In this document: positions 55,401 through 64,000 of the stretch, in pieces
Position numbering within the stretch: the first letter of the stretch is position 1
Layout of the letters: each line of letters begins with the position of its first letter
Source of the DNA: Gordonia terrae
GTDB lineage: Bacteria > Actinomycetota > Actinomycetes > Mycobacteriales > Mycobacteriaceae
DNA length: 64,000 nt
Assembly (NCBI RefSeq): GCF_001698225.1
Contig: NZ_CP016594.1
Span: forward strand, 1,550,001-1,614,000
Reading direction: 5' to 3'
Translations under genes and position numbers: made by a program
The notes under the pieces: generated by a model
What the model was told of the DNA's origin: nothing
Seen by the model: only the letters and a program-made list of their open reading frames with translations
The model's database searches: none

Positions 55401-56034
55401 GGATGTCCTGGGAATCGGCCGGGTAGAGGATCGGGATGTAGAGGTCGGCCAGGGCCATCTCGGACGCGCATGGAACGGTGGAGGACTTGGCGCCCGGGTC
55501 ATCGCCGACGAGCGCGACGGCGCCGCCGGCGGAATGGGTTCCGATGAGGTTGGCATGACGCAGCGCGTCCGTCGCGCGGTCGAGACCGGGGGCCTTGCCG
55601 TACCAGTATCCGACGACGCCGTCGCGGGGGTGCCCGGCCGCGGACGGTGCCAGGTCGCGATCGCCGCTGACCTGGGCGGCGAGTTGAGAACCCATCACCG
55701 ATGTCGCGGCGAGCTCTTCGTTGAGGCCGGGCCGGTGGATGACGTCGTACGGGGCGAGATGCTCATGGCGCCGGGCGAGCTCGAGGTCGTATCCGGCGAG
55801 GGGAGAGCCCTCGTAGCCGGAGATGAACGAGGCGGTGCGGAGGCCGGATCTGCGGTCGACGCGAGCGCGGTCGCGGACCATGCGGACCAGGGCCTGGATT
55901 CCGGTGAGGTAGATGTCGCCGGCGTCGCGTGTGTAGCGGTCGTCGAGCGAGAACCCGGCGACTGCCGCCCCGGGCGGTCGCGTGTCGGGGGTCGGGATGT
56001 GCTCGAAGCGGGCACGATCGTCTGCGAGGGTCAT
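52459..56034 (-). CDS. Indolepyruvate:ferredoxin oxidoreductase-family 2-oxoacid dehydrogenase
   Basis: 1191 residues, a fused IorA/IorB-type enzyme. The N-terminal part carries pyruvate-ferredoxin-oxidoreductase-like domains (ISGYEGSPLAGYDLEL, GLNEELAATSVMGSQLA). A thiamine-diphosphate region (CSGCPHNSST, GGEGAQWIGMAPF) follows. A ferredoxin-like cluster motif CEGCGDCGEKSNC begins at Cys669. The gamma domain reads RVTGVGGTGVVTVSQVLATAAVLDGHS. It oxidatively decarboxylates aryl- or branched-chain 2-oxo acids to acyl-CoA, passing electrons to ferredoxin. ATG 56034 follows AGGTG. It is divergent from the leucine catabolic operon, which suggests supply of isovaleryl-CoA. Confidence 0.88.
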   Translation of the reverse strand: MTLADDRARFEHIPTPDTRPPGAAVAGFSLDDRYTRDAGDIYLTGIQALVRMVRDRARVDRRSGLRTASFISGYEGSPLAGYDLELARRHEHLAPYDVIHRPGLNEELAATSVMGSQLAAQVSGDRDLAPSAAGHPRDGVVGYWYGKAPGLDRATDALRHANLIGTHSAGGAVALVGDDPGAKSSTVPCASEMALADLYIPILYPADSQDILDLGVHAAIMSRTSGLWTSLKISAHVADGASTAHVDPDRIVPVLGELGTSPHVPSGRLLGAHLMELEQNQLTTRLPRAQEYARLNGINRIVVSSPDDRIGIVAAGKTYLDLREALRLMRIDDDDLRRLGIRILKLGMVYPIERDILDRFMFDTATGDLDEVIVVEEKRDFIETMMRDILFRHPRAPRIVGKVHEDGSTLFSRFGELDVDAVTRGLADRLARHGVDAAQIWLDRKAARHTRIELPLAVRTPYFCSGCPHNSSTKVAENTLVGAGIGCHAMVLLMDPRQVGDIAGVTQMGGEGAQWIGMAPFVSANHFVQNVGDGTFSHSGSLALRAAVASGENITYKLLYNGTVAMTGGQDPVGAMTLPRLTSLLLDEGVNRIVVTSDDPKHVRTLGLPEQVAVRHRDDLSDVQTELAAVPGVTVLVHDQHCAAEKRRKRKRGTMPTPTRRVVINERICEGCGDCGEKSNCLSVHPVQTEFGRKTRIDQSSCNLDFSCLRGDCPSFVTVAPGTDRIRTRAADLAESALPTPAVPTIRDTFSLRVTGVGGTGVVTVSQVLATAAVLDGHSARTVDMTGLAQKGGAVVSDIKVAPHPLEQAAKVASEDCDLYLVCDPLVGTDPVNLKVAAPEKTIAVVSTTQVPTGLMVIDTSVGFPSDAAVHSAIDDRVTRAVYLDSGAMSTALFGDEQFANMLMVGAAYQAGSLAITAASIERAIELNGVAVDANVQAFRRGRQIVADPGSVSETIDGLHGRPAAEIEPSPHALGVVAGLEGVDDELRRTIAIRYDELTAHSDERYAREYLATVERVRRVAPDSSLTDAVARNLYKLMAYKDEYEVARLTQDPTFAARIADEFGADAEVAVRLHPPTLRSMGMREKLALGSWADRPLSALATMKRLRGTRWDPFGRSEVRRTERALIVEYRELVDAVLDALASGRIGVDRLPAVVDLAELPDMVRGYEGVKMANVERYREAVARQRAALGI

Positions 56035-56140
56035 GGGGTCACCTGGCCTTCTATGTGCGGTGGCCGATCCGGGGTTCCGGTTCGTCGGCGCATCGGTTGT
56101 GGCGGCCCGGGGGTGGTGGGCCTGCCACAACAGTACGAGA

Positions 56141-56162
56141 TGACGTGACGCGCGTCACGTCA
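56141..56162. promoter_or_regulatory. Perfect 22-bp palindrome with GTGA-N6-TCAC core
   Basis: TGACGTGACGC is followed immediately by its exact reverse complement. The centre reads GTGA-CGCGCG-TCAC, the CRP/GlxR spacing. It stands between the divergent oxidoreductase and accD1 genes. Confidence 0.75.
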
Positions 56163-56238
56163 CGCCGCCTGCGCCGGCCGGCGGGATTCCGGCCCGATCC
56201 GGGCGTGACATGGGCCACTGCATCGCGTACGATCACTT

Positions 56239-56260
56239 TCAGTTAATCCCAACTAACTGA
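56239..56260. promoter_or_regulatory. Inverted repeat TCAGTTA-N8-TAACTGA before accD1
   Basis: Perfect 7-bp arms lie 11 bp before the accD1 start. The position suits a repressor operator for the leucine operon. AT-rich arms stand out from the GC-rich surroundings. Confidence 0.65.
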
Positions 56261-56270
56261 AGGGTCGACG

Positions 56271-57848
56271 GTGACCAGCACGCTCGACGGCTTCCGGGCC
56301 GCACACCAGCGCAATCTCGACCTGCTCGGCGAGCGCCTCCGAGACGTCTCCGCCGGCGGTGGGGCGAAGGCGCGCGAGCGTCACGTCGCCCGCGGCAAAT
56401 TGCTTCCCCGGGACCGGGTCGACGGTCTGCTCGATGTCGGCTCGCCGTTCATCGAGGTCGCGCCGCTCGCGGCCTTCGGGATGTACGGCGACAAGGTGCC
56501 CGCCGCGGGGGTCATCGCGGGTGTCGGCCGGGTCGCCGGTCGCGAGTGCATGATCATCGCCAACGACGCCACCGTCTCGGGCGGGACGTACTACCCCGTC
56601 ACGGTCAAGAAGCACCTGCGCGCGCAGGAGATCGCGGCCGCCAACCGGCTGCCCTGCATCTATCTCGTCGATTCGGGCGGCGCGATGCTGCTTCAGCAGG
56701 ACGAGGTGTTCCCCGATCGCGATCACTTCGGCCGCATCTTCTACAACCAGGCGACGATGAGCGCGGCGGGGATCCCGCAGATCGCCGCCGTCCTCGGTTC
56801 TTCCACCGCCGGCGGGGCCTACGTCCCGGCCATGAGCGACGAGACGGTGATCGTGCGCAATCAGGGCACCATCTTCCTCGCGGGCCCGCCCCTGGTGAAG
56901 GCGGCGACCGGTGAGGACGTCTCCGCGGAGGACCTGGGCGGCGGTGCGATGCACTCGTCGGTGTCGGGCGTCACCGATCACCTCGTCGACAACGATCAGC
57001 AGGCCCTTGCCAAGGTCCGCGAGATCGTCGCGACCCTCGGACCCCGCGAGGCCGCCCAGTGGGAGACCGTCCCGGTCCGTGAGCCGCTGCGGCCGCAGAC
57101 CGACATCTACGATGTGGTGCCCACCGACCCGCGAACTCCCTACGATGTCCGGTCGGTCATCGAGATCCTCTGCGACGGAGGCGAATACTCGGAATTCAAG
57201 GCGAACTACGGCACCAGCCTGGTGACCGCGTTCGCGCACCTGCATGGTCATCCGGTGGGGATCATCGCCAACAACGGTGTGCTGTTCAGTGAATCAGCCC
57301 TCAAGGGCGCTCATTTCATCGAACTGTGTGACCAGCGCCGAATCCCGTTGCTGTTCCTGCAGAACATCACCGGCTTCATGGTCGGCAGGGCCTACGAGCA
57401 GGGCGGCATCGCCAAGAACGGGGCCAAGATGGTCAACGCGGTGGCGTGCGCGCGGGTCCCCAAGTTCACCGTCATGGTCGGCGGGTCCTTCGGAGCGGGC
57501 AACTATTCGATGTGCGGGCGCGCATACTCGCCGAGGTTCCTGTGGATGTGGCCCAACGCCCGCATCTCGGTCATGGGCGGACCGCAGGCAGCGGACACGC
57601 TCGGAACGGTGCGGCGCAACCAGATCGAGCGGTCGGGTGACGAATGGACGGCCGACGACGAGGAAGCGTTCAAGGCCCCGATCCGCGAGCAGTTCGAACG
57701 ACAGTCCGATGCCTATTACTCGACGGCGCGGCTGTGGGACGACGGCATCGTCGATCCCGCCCAGACCCGGACCCTGCTCGGCCTCGCGCTCGAGACCGCC
57801 CGGTACGCACCGCTCGCCGAACCGCGCTACGGCGTCTTCCGGATGTGA
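56271..57848 (+). CDS. accD1: Methylcrotonyl-CoA carboxylase-type carboxyltransferase (AccD1)
   Basis: 525 residues, acyl-CoA carboxylase beta subunit. Blocks include [75 protein letters not shown] and [27 protein letters not shown], which match the 3-methylcrotonyl-CoA carboxylase group. It transfers CO2 from biotin to 3-methylcrotonyl-CoA in leucine breakdown. GTG 56271 is the only start near the conserved N-terminus. It heads the operon and corresponds to Rv2502c. Confidence 0.95.
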   Translation: MTSTLDGFRAAHQRNLDLLGERLRDVSAGGGAKARERHVARGKLLPRDRVDGLLDVGSPFIEVAPLAAFGMYGDKVPAAGVIAGVGRVAGRECMIIANDATVSGGTYYPVTVKKHLRAQEIAAANRLPCIYLVDSGGAMLLQQDEVFPDRDHFGRIFYNQATMSAAGIPQIAAVLGSSTAGGAYVPAMSDETVIVRNQGTIFLAGPPLVKAATGEDVSAEDLGGGAMHSSVSGVTDHLVDNDQQALAKVREIVATLGPREAAQWETVPVREPLRPQTDIYDVVPTDPRTPYDVRSVIEILCDGGEYSEFKANYGTSLVTAFAHLHGHPVGIIANNGVLFSESALKGAHFIELCDQRRIPLLFLQNITGFMVGRAYEQGGIAKNGAKMVNAVACARVPKFTVMVGGSFGAGNYSMCGRAYSPRFLWMWPNARISVMGGPQAADTLGTVRRNQIERSGDEWTADDEEAFKAPIREQFERQSDAYYSTARLWDDGIVDPAQTRTLLGLALETARYAPLAEPRYGVFRM

Positions 57849-57894
57849 CCCGACCGTGCCGAAGCCGCTCCCGCCTACCCCGAGGACCCCGACC

Positions 57895-59970
57895 GTGAGT
57901 ACCAGAACCATTCGGCCCGCTCGCTCCGCTCCCGGCGCCAGACCCATTCGCAGTGTCCTGGTGGCCAACCGTGGTGAGATCGCCTACCGCGTGATCGACA
58001 CCCTGCGCCACATGGGAATTCGCAGCATCGCCGTCTACTCCGACGCCGACGCGCAGGCCCGTCACGTGCGCGAGGCCGACGTCGCGGTCCGCATCGGTCC
58101 GGCCGCGGCTGCCCAGAGCTATCTGGACATCGGGGCCGTGGTCGCCGCGGCGCGCGCCACCGGCGCCGACGCCGTCCACCCGGGCTACGGATTCCTCTCG
58201 GAGAACCAGAAGTTCGCGGCCGCTCTCGCAGAGGCGGGCATCGTCTTCATCGGGCCGCCCGCCGAGGCGATCGCCACCATGGGCGACAAGATCACGGCCC
58301 GCGCCGCGGTCACCGCCCGCGAGGTACCGGTGGTACCGGGTCTGTCGCGGCCCGGGCTCACCGACGACGATCTCATCGCCGCGGCACCCGACATCGGTTT
58401 CCCGGTTCTCATCAAGCCCAGCGCGGGTGGCGGCGGCAAGGGTATGCACCGCGTCGGGGAAGCGTCCGAACTGCCTGCGGCACTGCAACGAGCACGACGC
58501 GAGGCCGCCGCTGCCTTCGGCGACGACGCGCTGTTCCTCGAGCACTTCGTCGACACCCCGCGCCACATCGAGGTCCAGGTCCTCGCCGATGAGCACGGGA
58601 ACGTGATCCACCTCGGCGAACGCGAGTGCTCGCTGCAACGGCGGCATCAGAAGGTGATCGAGGAGGCGCCGTCGGCGCTGCTCGATGCCGAGACCCGGGC
58701 ACGTATCGGGGAGGCGGCCTGCGATGCCGCGCGCAGTGTCGGCTACACCGGCGCGGGGACGGTCGAGTTCATCGTGTCGGCGCACCGGCCGGACGAGTTC
58801 TTCTTCATGGAGATGAACACCCGCCTACAGGTCGAGCACCCGGTGACCGAACTCGTCACCGGAGTCGACCTCGTGGAACAGCAGATCCGCGTCGCCCGCG
58901 GGGAGGTGCTGGGTCTCACGCAGGACGCGATCACCCTGCGCGGACACGCGATCGAGGCGCGCGTGTACGCCGAGGATCCCGCTCGCGGCTTCCTGCCCAC
59001 CGGCGGCACGATCGAACATCTCGTCCATCCCGACACCTCGCCCGGCAGTGGGATCCGCGTCGACTCGGCCATGCTCGACGGACTGCGCGTCGGCAGCGAC
59101 TACGACCCCATGCTGGCGAAGGTCATCGCCGTCGGCGCCGACCGCGAGGAGGCCCTCGAACGCCTCGATCAGGCCTTGGCCCACACCCGGGTCCTGGGCG
59201 TCGTCACCAACATCGACTTCTGCCGCTTCGTGTTGCGTCAGCAGTCCGTCGTCGACGCGGACCTCGACACCGAACTGCTCGACCGGCTCGTCGTCGACTA
59301 CGCCGCGCCGGAGCCCACCCCCGAGGCCCAGGTGCTCGTCGGACTCGCGCGCATCGGGGCCCGCGATGCGGGCGATGTCTGGTCCTCGGCGGTCGGATGG
59401 CGTGTCGGACCGATCGCCCCGGTCATCACCCGGCTGGTCGCGGGCGGACGGCACTCGACGGTCTCCATCCAGGTCGACGCCGCCGACGCGCGATCGCTCT
59501 CGGGAACCGCCACCGTCGTCGCCGACGACGACACCGAGGCGTCCTGGACCGGACACGTGGTCTATCAACCGGCGCAGCCCGGCGACGGACGCGACTCGGA
59601 CCGGCTGGTCGTCGACGGCGTGTCGCAGTCGTGGTCGAGTGTCCGTGTCGGCGAGAGTTGGTGGGTGGCAGGGCCGTCGGGCACATGGATCCTCGAACTC
59701 GCGAAGCCCCTGCTCGACGAGGCCGCCGACGAACACGCCGGTGAGATCACCAGCCCGATGCCGGGCACCGTGGTCGCCGTGGCCTCCCAGACCGGCGACG
59801 ACGTGTCCGCGGGCCAGTCGATCGTCGTCGTCGAGGCGATGAAGATGGAACACGCACTGACCGCCCCGGTCGACGGCACCGTGGACATCTCGGTGGCGGT
59901 GGGGGACAAGGTCGATGCGGGACAGATCCTCGCTGTCGTCGCCACGCCCGCCGGTCCCCTCGATCCCTGA
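57895..59970 (+). CDS. accA1: Biotin-dependent acyl-CoA carboxylase alpha subunit (AccA1)
   Basis: 691 residues: biotin carboxylase (about 20-470; [93 protein letters not shown]), a linker domain, and a C-terminal biotinyl domain with EAMKMEH (biotinylated Lys650). It pairs with AccD1. GTG 57895 is preferred; GTG 57856 would add 13 residues. The stop codon lies inside the first of two 32-bp direct repeats. Confidence 0.95.
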   Translation: MSTRTIRPARSAPGARPIRSVLVANRGEIAYRVIDTLRHMGIRSIAVYSDADAQARHVREADVAVRIGPAAAAQSYLDIGAVVAAARATGADAVHPGYGFLSENQKFAAALAEAGIVFIGPPAEAIATMGDKITARAAVTAREVPVVPGLSRPGLTDDDLIAAAPDIGFPVLIKPSAGGGGKGMHRVGEASELPAALQRARREAAAAFGDDALFLEHFVDTPRHIEVQVLADEHGNVIHLGERECSLQRRHQKVIEEAPSALLDAETRARIGEAACDAARSVGYTGAGTVEFIVSAHRPDEFFFMEMNTRLQVEHPVTELVTGVDLVEQQIRVARGEVLGLTQDAITLRGHAIEARVYAEDPARGFLPTGGTIEHLVHPDTSPGSGIRVDSAMLDGLRVGSDYDPMLAKVIAVGADREEALERLDQALAHTRVLGVVTNIDFCRFVLRQQSVVDADLDTELLDRLVVDYAAPEPTPEAQVLVGLARIGARDAGDVWSSAVGWRVGPIAPVITRLVAGGRHSTVSIQVDAADARSLSGTATVVADDDTEASWTGHVVYQPAQPGDGRDSDRLVVDGVSQSWSSVRVGESWWVAGPSGTWILELAKPLLDEAADEHAGEITSPMPGTVVAVASQTGDDVSAGQSIVVVEAMKMEHALTAPVDGTVDISVAVGDKVDAGQILAVVATPAGPLDP

Positions 59971-60036
59971 GGTGCGAGGAGCGTAAGCGACGACCCGCCA
60001 ACTTGATCCCTGAGGTGCGAGGAGCGTAAGCGACGA
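59962..60036 (+). repeat. Two identical 32-bp direct repeats at the accA1/fadE19 junction
   Basis: Copies at 59962-59993 and 60005-60036 are identical over 32 bp and start 43 bp apart. The first contains the last two codons and stop of accA1 (GATCCCTGA), and the second repeats them out of use. The spacers differ. Confidence 0.92.
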
Positions 60037-60089
60037 GCCACGAAGGGCCCCGAACCACCCGTCGACAACCTTCCCAGGAGAACATTCAC

Positions 60090-61235
60090 ATGGAACTCAC
60101 CCAGGAGTACACCGACCTCATCGCAACGGTCCGCGACTTCGCGCAGACCGTGGTGGCGCCGGTGGCCGCGAAACACGATGCCGAGCACAGTTTTCCGTAC
60201 GAGGTCGTCGCCCAGATGGGCAAGATGGGCCTGTTCGGTCTCCCGTTCGAGGAAGAATACGGCGGCATGGGCGGCGACTACTTCGCCCTGTCGCTGGCGC
60301 TGGAGGAGCTCGGCAAGGTCGACCAGTCCGTCGCCATCACGCTCGAAGCCGGTGTGAGCCTGGGCGCCATGCCGATCTACCGCTTCGGTACCGAGGAGCA
60401 GAAGCAGCAGTATCTGCCCGAACTCACCGCCGGCACCGCCCTCGCGGGATTCGGTCTCACCGAACCGGGTGCCGGGTCCGACGCCGGCGCCACCGCGACC
60501 ACGGCTCGCGACGACGGCGACTCGTGGATCATCAACGGCGGCAAACAGTTCATCACCAACTCCGGTACCGACATCACCTCGCTGGTGACCGTGACCGCGG
60601 TGACCGGTGTGCAGGACAACGGCAAGAAGGAGATCTCGACCATCATCGTGCCCTCCGGGACACCGGGTTTCACCGCCGAACCGGCGTACAACAAGGTCGG
60701 GTGGAACGCCTCGGACACGCATCCGCTGACCTTCACCGACGTACGCGTCCCCAAGGAGAACCTGCTGGGTGTGCGCGGACGGGGGTACGCCAACTTCCTG
60801 TCGATCCTCGACGAGGGGCGCATCGCGATCGCGGCCCTCGCGACCGGCGTCGCGCAGGGATGCGTCGACGAGAGCGTGAAGTACGCCAAGGAACGCCAAT
60901 CCTTCGGCAAGGCGATCGGCGAATACCAGTCGGTGTCCTTCGCCATCGCCCGGATGGAGGCCCGGGCCCATGTCGCCCGGACCGCGTACTACGACGCGGC
61001 GGCGAAGATGCTGGCGGGCAAGCCGTTCAAGAAGGAGGCCTCGATCGCGAAGATGATCGCCAGTGAGGCGGCGATGGACAACGCCCGGATGGCGACCCAG
61101 ATCCACGGCGGCTACGGCTTCATGAACGACTATCCCGTCGCCCGGCATTACCGCGATTCGAAGATCCTCGAGATCGGCGAGGGCACCACCGAGGTGCAAC
61201 TCATGCTGATCGCCCGCGAGCTGGGGTTCGCATGA
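60090..61235 (+). CDS. fadE19: Acyl-CoA dehydrogenase, isovaleryl-CoA-type (FadE19)
   Basis: 381 residues. FAD- and substrate-binding blocks are GFGLTEPGAGSDAG, WIINGGKQFITNSGTD and the C-terminal ATQIHGGYGFMNDYPVARHYRDSKILEIGEGTTEVQ. It would convert isovaleryl-CoA to 3-methylcrotonyl-CoA, the substrate of AccA1/AccD1. ATG 60090 follows AGGAGAAC. It overlaps the MaoC gene by 4 bases. The match is to Rv2500c by order. Confidence 0.93.
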   Translation: MELTQEYTDLIATVRDFAQTVVAPVAAKHDAEHSFPYEVVAQMGKMGLFGLPFEEEYGGMGGDYFALSLALEELGKVDQSVAITLEAGVSLGAMPIYRFGTEEQKQQYLPELTAGTALAGFGLTEPGAGSDAGATATTARDDGDSWIINGGKQFITNSGTDITSLVTVTAVTGVQDNGKKEISTIIVPSGTPGFTAEPAYNKVGWNASDTHPLTFTDVRVPKENLLGVRGRGYANFLSILDEGRIAIAALATGVAQGCVDESVKYAKERQSFGKAIGEYQSVSFAIARMEARAHVARTAYYDAAAKMLAGKPFKKEASIAKMIASEAAMDNARMATQIHGGYGFMNDYPVARHYRDSKILEIGEGTTEVQLMLIARELGFA

Positions 61236-61756
61236 GCGCCACGGCGGCGTCCGGGCCGGACGCAAGCGGTGGCGCCGCGGGTCGTCGAATCGTGCAGCGG
61301 GGGCTGTGGTTCGAGGAGTTCGACGAGGGCACTATCTACGAGCACCGTCCCGGGCGCACCGTCACCGAGGCCGACAACGTGTTGTTCACGACACTGACCA
61401 TGAACACGCAGGCGCTCCATCTCGACGCCGCCTGGTCGGCGGAGCAGCCGGGTTTCGGCGGGCAGCGCCTGATCAATTCGATGTTCACCCTGTCGACGAT
61501 CGTCGGCTTGTCGGTCTCGCAGCTCACCCAGGGCACCCTCGTGGCGAACCTGGGGTTCAGCGAGGTCGCGTTCCCGGCACCGCTGTTCGCGGGCGACACG
61601 CTCTACGCGGAGACCGAGTGCACCGGTAAACGCGAATCGCGGTCGCGCCCGGGCGAGGGCGTGGTGAACTTGACCCACATCGGACGCAACCAGCACGGCG
61701 AGGTCGTCGCCCGCGCCGCACGAGCAACGCTGGTGCGCAGGCAACGGACGGAGTGA
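61232..61756 (+). CDS. MaoC-family dehydratase (Rv2499c-like)
   Basis: 174 residues, a hot-dog-fold acyl-CoA hydratase. Family blocks are GLWFEEFDEGTIYEHRPGRTVTEADNVLFTTLTMNTQALHLDA and FVNLTHIGRNQHGEVVARA-like C-terminus. The homologous M. tuberculosis pair Rv2499c/CitE takes part in leucine and itaconate degradation. ATG 61232 overlaps fadE19 and its end overlaps citE, so translation is chained. Confidence 0.88.
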   Translation: MSATAASGPDASGGAAGRRIVQRGLWFEEFDEGTIYEHRPGRTVTEADNVLFTTLTMNTQALHLDAAWSAEQPGFGGQRLINSMFTLSTIVGLSVSQLTQGTLVANLGFSEVAFPAPLFAGDTLYAETECTGKRESRSRPGEGVVNLTHIGRNQHGEVVARAARATLVRRQRTE

Positions 61757-62676
61757 CGACGATGTTCTTCGAGGATCCACCCGGCGGCCCGGTCGCAGGT
61801 TCCGGACTGGCGGGGCAACTCACCAACGCGTGGTTGCCGCCCGGGCCGGCCCTGCTGTTCTGCCCGGCCGACCGTCCGGAGCGATACCAGAAGGCCCTCG
61901 ACCGCGCCGACGTGGTCATCATCGACCTCGAGGACGCGGTGTCGCCGGCCAACCGCGCGGCAGCCCGGGAGGCACTCGTCGCCCATCCCGTGGACCCGGA
62001 TCGCACCATCGTGCGGATCAACCCGGCCGGCACCGGCGACTACCGGCGCGATCTCGCGGCCGTGGCGGAGACGAACTATCGGGTGGTGATGCAGGCCAAG
62101 GCCGAGGACGTCGCCTCGATCCTGGACACCGCGTTCCAGACGATCGCGTTGATCGAGACGCCGCTCGGCGCGACCCGGGCCCGGGACATCGCGGCGACCT
62201 CCAACTGCATCGGACTCATGTGGGGGGCAGAGGATCTCGTCGCCGGCCTGGGCGGAACGTCGAGCCGGTTCGGTCCCGGCGAATCCCGCCCCGGCGAGTA
62301 CCGGGACGTCGCGAGTTGGGTGCGCTCGATGGTCCGCATCGCGGCCGCCGCGCACGGCAAGTTCGCCGTCGATTCGGTGCACCTCGACATCGAGGACGTC
62401 GACGGACTCGTGGCCGAGGTCCGCGATGCGGTGGCACTGGGTTACACCGCCACCGCGTGTATCCACCCGTCTCAGGTCGATCACATCCGGGACGGTTACC
62501 GACCGTCCGACGAGGCGGTCGAATGGGCGCGCCGGATTCTCGACGGCGCCGCTGACCACGCGGGCGGGGTGTTCAGCCTCGACGGCCAGATGATCGACGG
62601 ACCGGTTCTCCGCCAGGCCGAGGTCGTCCTCTCCCGCGTCAGCGATACGCGTCCCGATCCCGCCGGCGAGAACTGA
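61753..62676 (+). CDS. citE: CitE-like beta-hydroxyacyl-CoA lyase
   Basis: 307 residues of the HpcH/HpaI aldolase superfamily. Key blocks are [63 protein letters not shown] (metal-binding Glu), [13 protein letters not shown] and [16 protein letters not shown]. No CitD/CitF partner is present, so it acts as a stand-alone lyase, as Rv2498c does on citramalyl- or HMG-type CoA esters. GTG 61753 overlaps maoC; ATG 61762 is an alternative. Confidence 0.9.
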   Translation: MTTMFFEDPPGGPVAGSGLAGQLTNAWLPPGPALLFCPADRPERYQKALDRADVVIIDLEDAVSPANRAAAREALVAHPVDPDRTIVRINPAGTGDYRRDLAAVAETNYRVVMQAKAEDVASILDTAFQTIALIETPLGATRARDIAATSNCIGLMWGAEDLVAGLGGTSSRFGPGESRPGEYRDVASWVRSMVRIAAAAHGKFAVDSVHLDIEDVDGLVAEVRDAVALGYTATACIHPSQVDHIRDGYRPSDEAVEWARRILDGAADHAGGVFSLDGQMIDGPVLRQAEVVLSRVSDTRPDPAGEN

Positions 62677-62731
62677 CCGAACATCCCCACCCCACCAGGG
62701 CAACACGCCCGACGACAGACCGGAGCAGAAC

Positions 62732-64000
62732 ATGAGCACCGAGGCTCACCCGAAGCCTGCACACACGCGCGGTGAGGAGACACCGGCACTGCTCGCCGAG
62801 ACCATCGGCGCCACTCTGGCCCGCACCGTCGAGACCTACGGCGACCGAACCGCCCTGATCGATGCCGCGGCGCGACGGGAATGGCGGTATTCCGAGTTCC
62901 ACCGAGACGTGCGTGCCGTCGCGGCCGGTCTGCTGCGACTGGGTGTGTCGGTCGGCGACCGAGTCGGACTGTGGTCGCCCAACCGGTTCGAATGGGTTCT
63001 GACGCAGTACGCCGCCGCCGAGATCGGTGCGATCCTGGTCAATCTCAACCCCGCCTATCGCCAGAACGAGATCGAGTACGCGCTGCAGCAGTCCGGGACG
63101 GGCGTCGTGCTGGCCGCCGAGAGTTTCAAGGACTCGGCGTACGCATCGATGCTCGAGCAGGCGCGCTCGCGGTGTCCGGAACTGCGCGAGGTCGTGCTCT
63201 TCGACTCCCCGGGGTGGGACGCACTGTGCGCCGACGCGAGTGCCGACGAACTCGAACGTGTCGCCGAGATCGCCGCGTCGCTGTCGCCCGACGATCCGAT
63301 CAACATCCAGTACACCTCGGGTACAACGGGATTCCCGAAGGGTGCGACACTGTCGCACCGAAACATCGGGAACAACGGGTATCTCGTCGGCGAACTGCTG
63401 AACTACACCGCCGACGACCGGATCTGTCTCCCCGTGCCCTTCTACCATTGCTTCGGCATGGTGATGGGCAATCTCGCGGCCACGAGTCACGGTGCGGCGA
63501 TGGTCATCCCGGCGCCGGCGTTCGACCCGCGCGCCACCCTCGACGCGGTTGCGGAGTACCGCTGCACCAGTCTCTACGGCGTGCCCACCATGTTCATCGC
63601 CGAACTCGATCTGCTCGACGACGGGCTCGACATCGACCTGTCGAGCCTGCGTACCGGCATCATGGCGGGGTCGCCGTGCCCGGAGTACGTCATGCGGCAG
63701 GTGGTCGACCGCCTGCACATGCGCGAGGTGTCGATCTGTTACGGCATGACCGAGACGTCGCCGGTGTCGACGCAGACGCGGGTCGACGATCCGCTGGAGT
63801 TGCGCGTCACCACCGTCGGCCGGGTCGGCCCGCACCTGGAGATCAAGATCGTCGACCCCGGCACCGGTGAGACCTCCGGACGCGGCGTGACGGGCGAATT
63901 GTGCACGCGCGGTTACTCGGTGATGACCGGATACTGGAACGAACCCGAGAAGACCGCCGAGGCCATCGACGCCGACGGCTGGATGCACACCGGCGACCTC
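62732..64000 (+). CDS. Acyl-CoA synthetase, AMP-binding (3' end outside window)
   Basis: The frame stays open to the last base, leaving 423 visible codons of an expected 540 or so. The ATP-binding P-loop [44 protein letters not shown] and WMHTGDL (the last residues in the window) identify a FadD-type acyl-CoA ligase. In M. tuberculosis fadD35 lies close to accD1-accA1. It probably activates a branched acid for the pathway. ATG 62732 follows CGGAGCAG. It is separated from citE by 55 bp. Confidence 0.92.
   Translation, partial: MSTEAHPKPAHTRGEETPALLAETIGATLARTVETYGDRTALIDAAARREWRYSEFHRDVRAVAAGLLRLGVSVGDRVGLWSPNRFEWVLTQYAAAEIGAILVNLNPAYRQNEIEYALQQSGTGVVLAAESFKDSAYASMLEQARSRCPELREVVLFDSPGWDALCADASADELERVAEIAASLSPDDPINIQYTSGTTGFPKGATLSHRNIGNNGYLVGELLNYTADDRICLPVPFYHCFGMVMGNLAATSHGAAMVIPAPAFDPRATLDAVAEYRCTSLYGVPTMFIAELDLLDDGLDIDLSSLRTGIMAGSPCPEYVMRQVVDRLHMREVSICYGMTETSPVSTQTRVDDPLELRVTTVGRVGPHLEIKIVDPGTGETSGRGVTGELCTRGYSVMTGYWNEPEKTAEAIDADGWMHTGDL

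Noticed and set aside
53980..56148. 722-codon plus-strand frame opposite the oxidoreductase
   Set aside because: Low-complexity Val/Asp/Arg composition with no motif; the real gene is on the minus strand.

Overview
The window is a high-GC actinobacterial chromosome segment. Gene content and order point to Mycobacteriales, most likely Gordonia or a close relative. Three blocks match the order I recall from Mycobacterium tuberculosis: ctpE, Rv0909-like antitoxin and Rv0910-like toxin at the left end; pruA-pruB with divergent pruC; and Fpg/Nei, SDR, pgi, chorismate mutase, uvrD1/pcrA, M23 peptidase, sucC, sucD and a 34 kDa-antigen-like protein in the middle. A latex-clearing protein (rubber oxygenase) gene beside a TetR regulator is the strongest Gordonia-like hint. 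I see no rRNA, insertion sequence, integrase, prophage or CRISPR array. This is core and niche-catabolic chromosome, not a mobile island.

Layout. 1-3.4 kb: P-type ATPase CtpE (cut by the left edge), then an antitoxin/toxin pair separated by an opposing DNA glycosylase gene. 3.5-8.4 kb: a VWA protein, then a compact FMN-lipoprotein / ApbE / NqrB-RnfD-FNR fusion operon that looks like a complete transmembrane flavin electron-transfer chain. 8.5-12.8 kb: proline catabolism and its PucR-type activator. 12.8-20.2 kb: SDR, SulP transporter with MerR regulator, type III glutamine synthetase, gamma-glutamyltranspeptidase. 20.3-25.8 kb: SRPBCC protein, MFS pump, TetR regulator, rubber oxygenase Lcp, membrane acyltransferase. 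26.1 kb: tRNA-Arg(CCU). 26.2-37.6 kb: GlxA-type regulator, SDRs, cobF, FetB-like permease, CysQ-like phosphatase, Fpg/Nei glycosylase, pgi, chorismate mutase, a GT-C-like membrane protein. 37.6-45.7 kb: secreted protein of unknown role, pcrA, M23 endopeptidase, sucCD with a clear terminator. 45.7-52.4 kb: nonapeptide-repeat protein with RDD membrane protein, SRPBCC, AccD3-like beta/alpha fusion with Nudix, nitroreductase, TetR, DUF5336-like membrane protein, PrmC-like methyltransferase. 52.5-64 kb: a large indolepyruvate:ferredoxin-oxidoreductase-type enzyme facing a leucine/isovalerate catabolic operon (accD1-accA1-fadE19-maoC-citE-fadD, cut by the right edge).

How the genes connect. Several units are self-contained: proline to glutamate under PruC; cytosolic NAD(P)H to extracytoplasmic FMN; branched-chain or aryl 2-oxo acids to acyl-CoA to carboxylated and cleaved products. 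Regulatory sequence is unusually readable here. I list a consensus CRP/GlxR box, MtrA-like half-sites, a PafBC/RecA-NDp-like promoter before pcrA, a 22-bp perfect palindrome between the oxidoreductase and the leucine operon, and palindromes in the pruA/pruC, lcp and SulP promoter regions. Many genes look leaderless, with a TAnnnT hexamer 6-8 nt before the start codon. All functional assignments come from reading motifs and gene order; no database search was possible.
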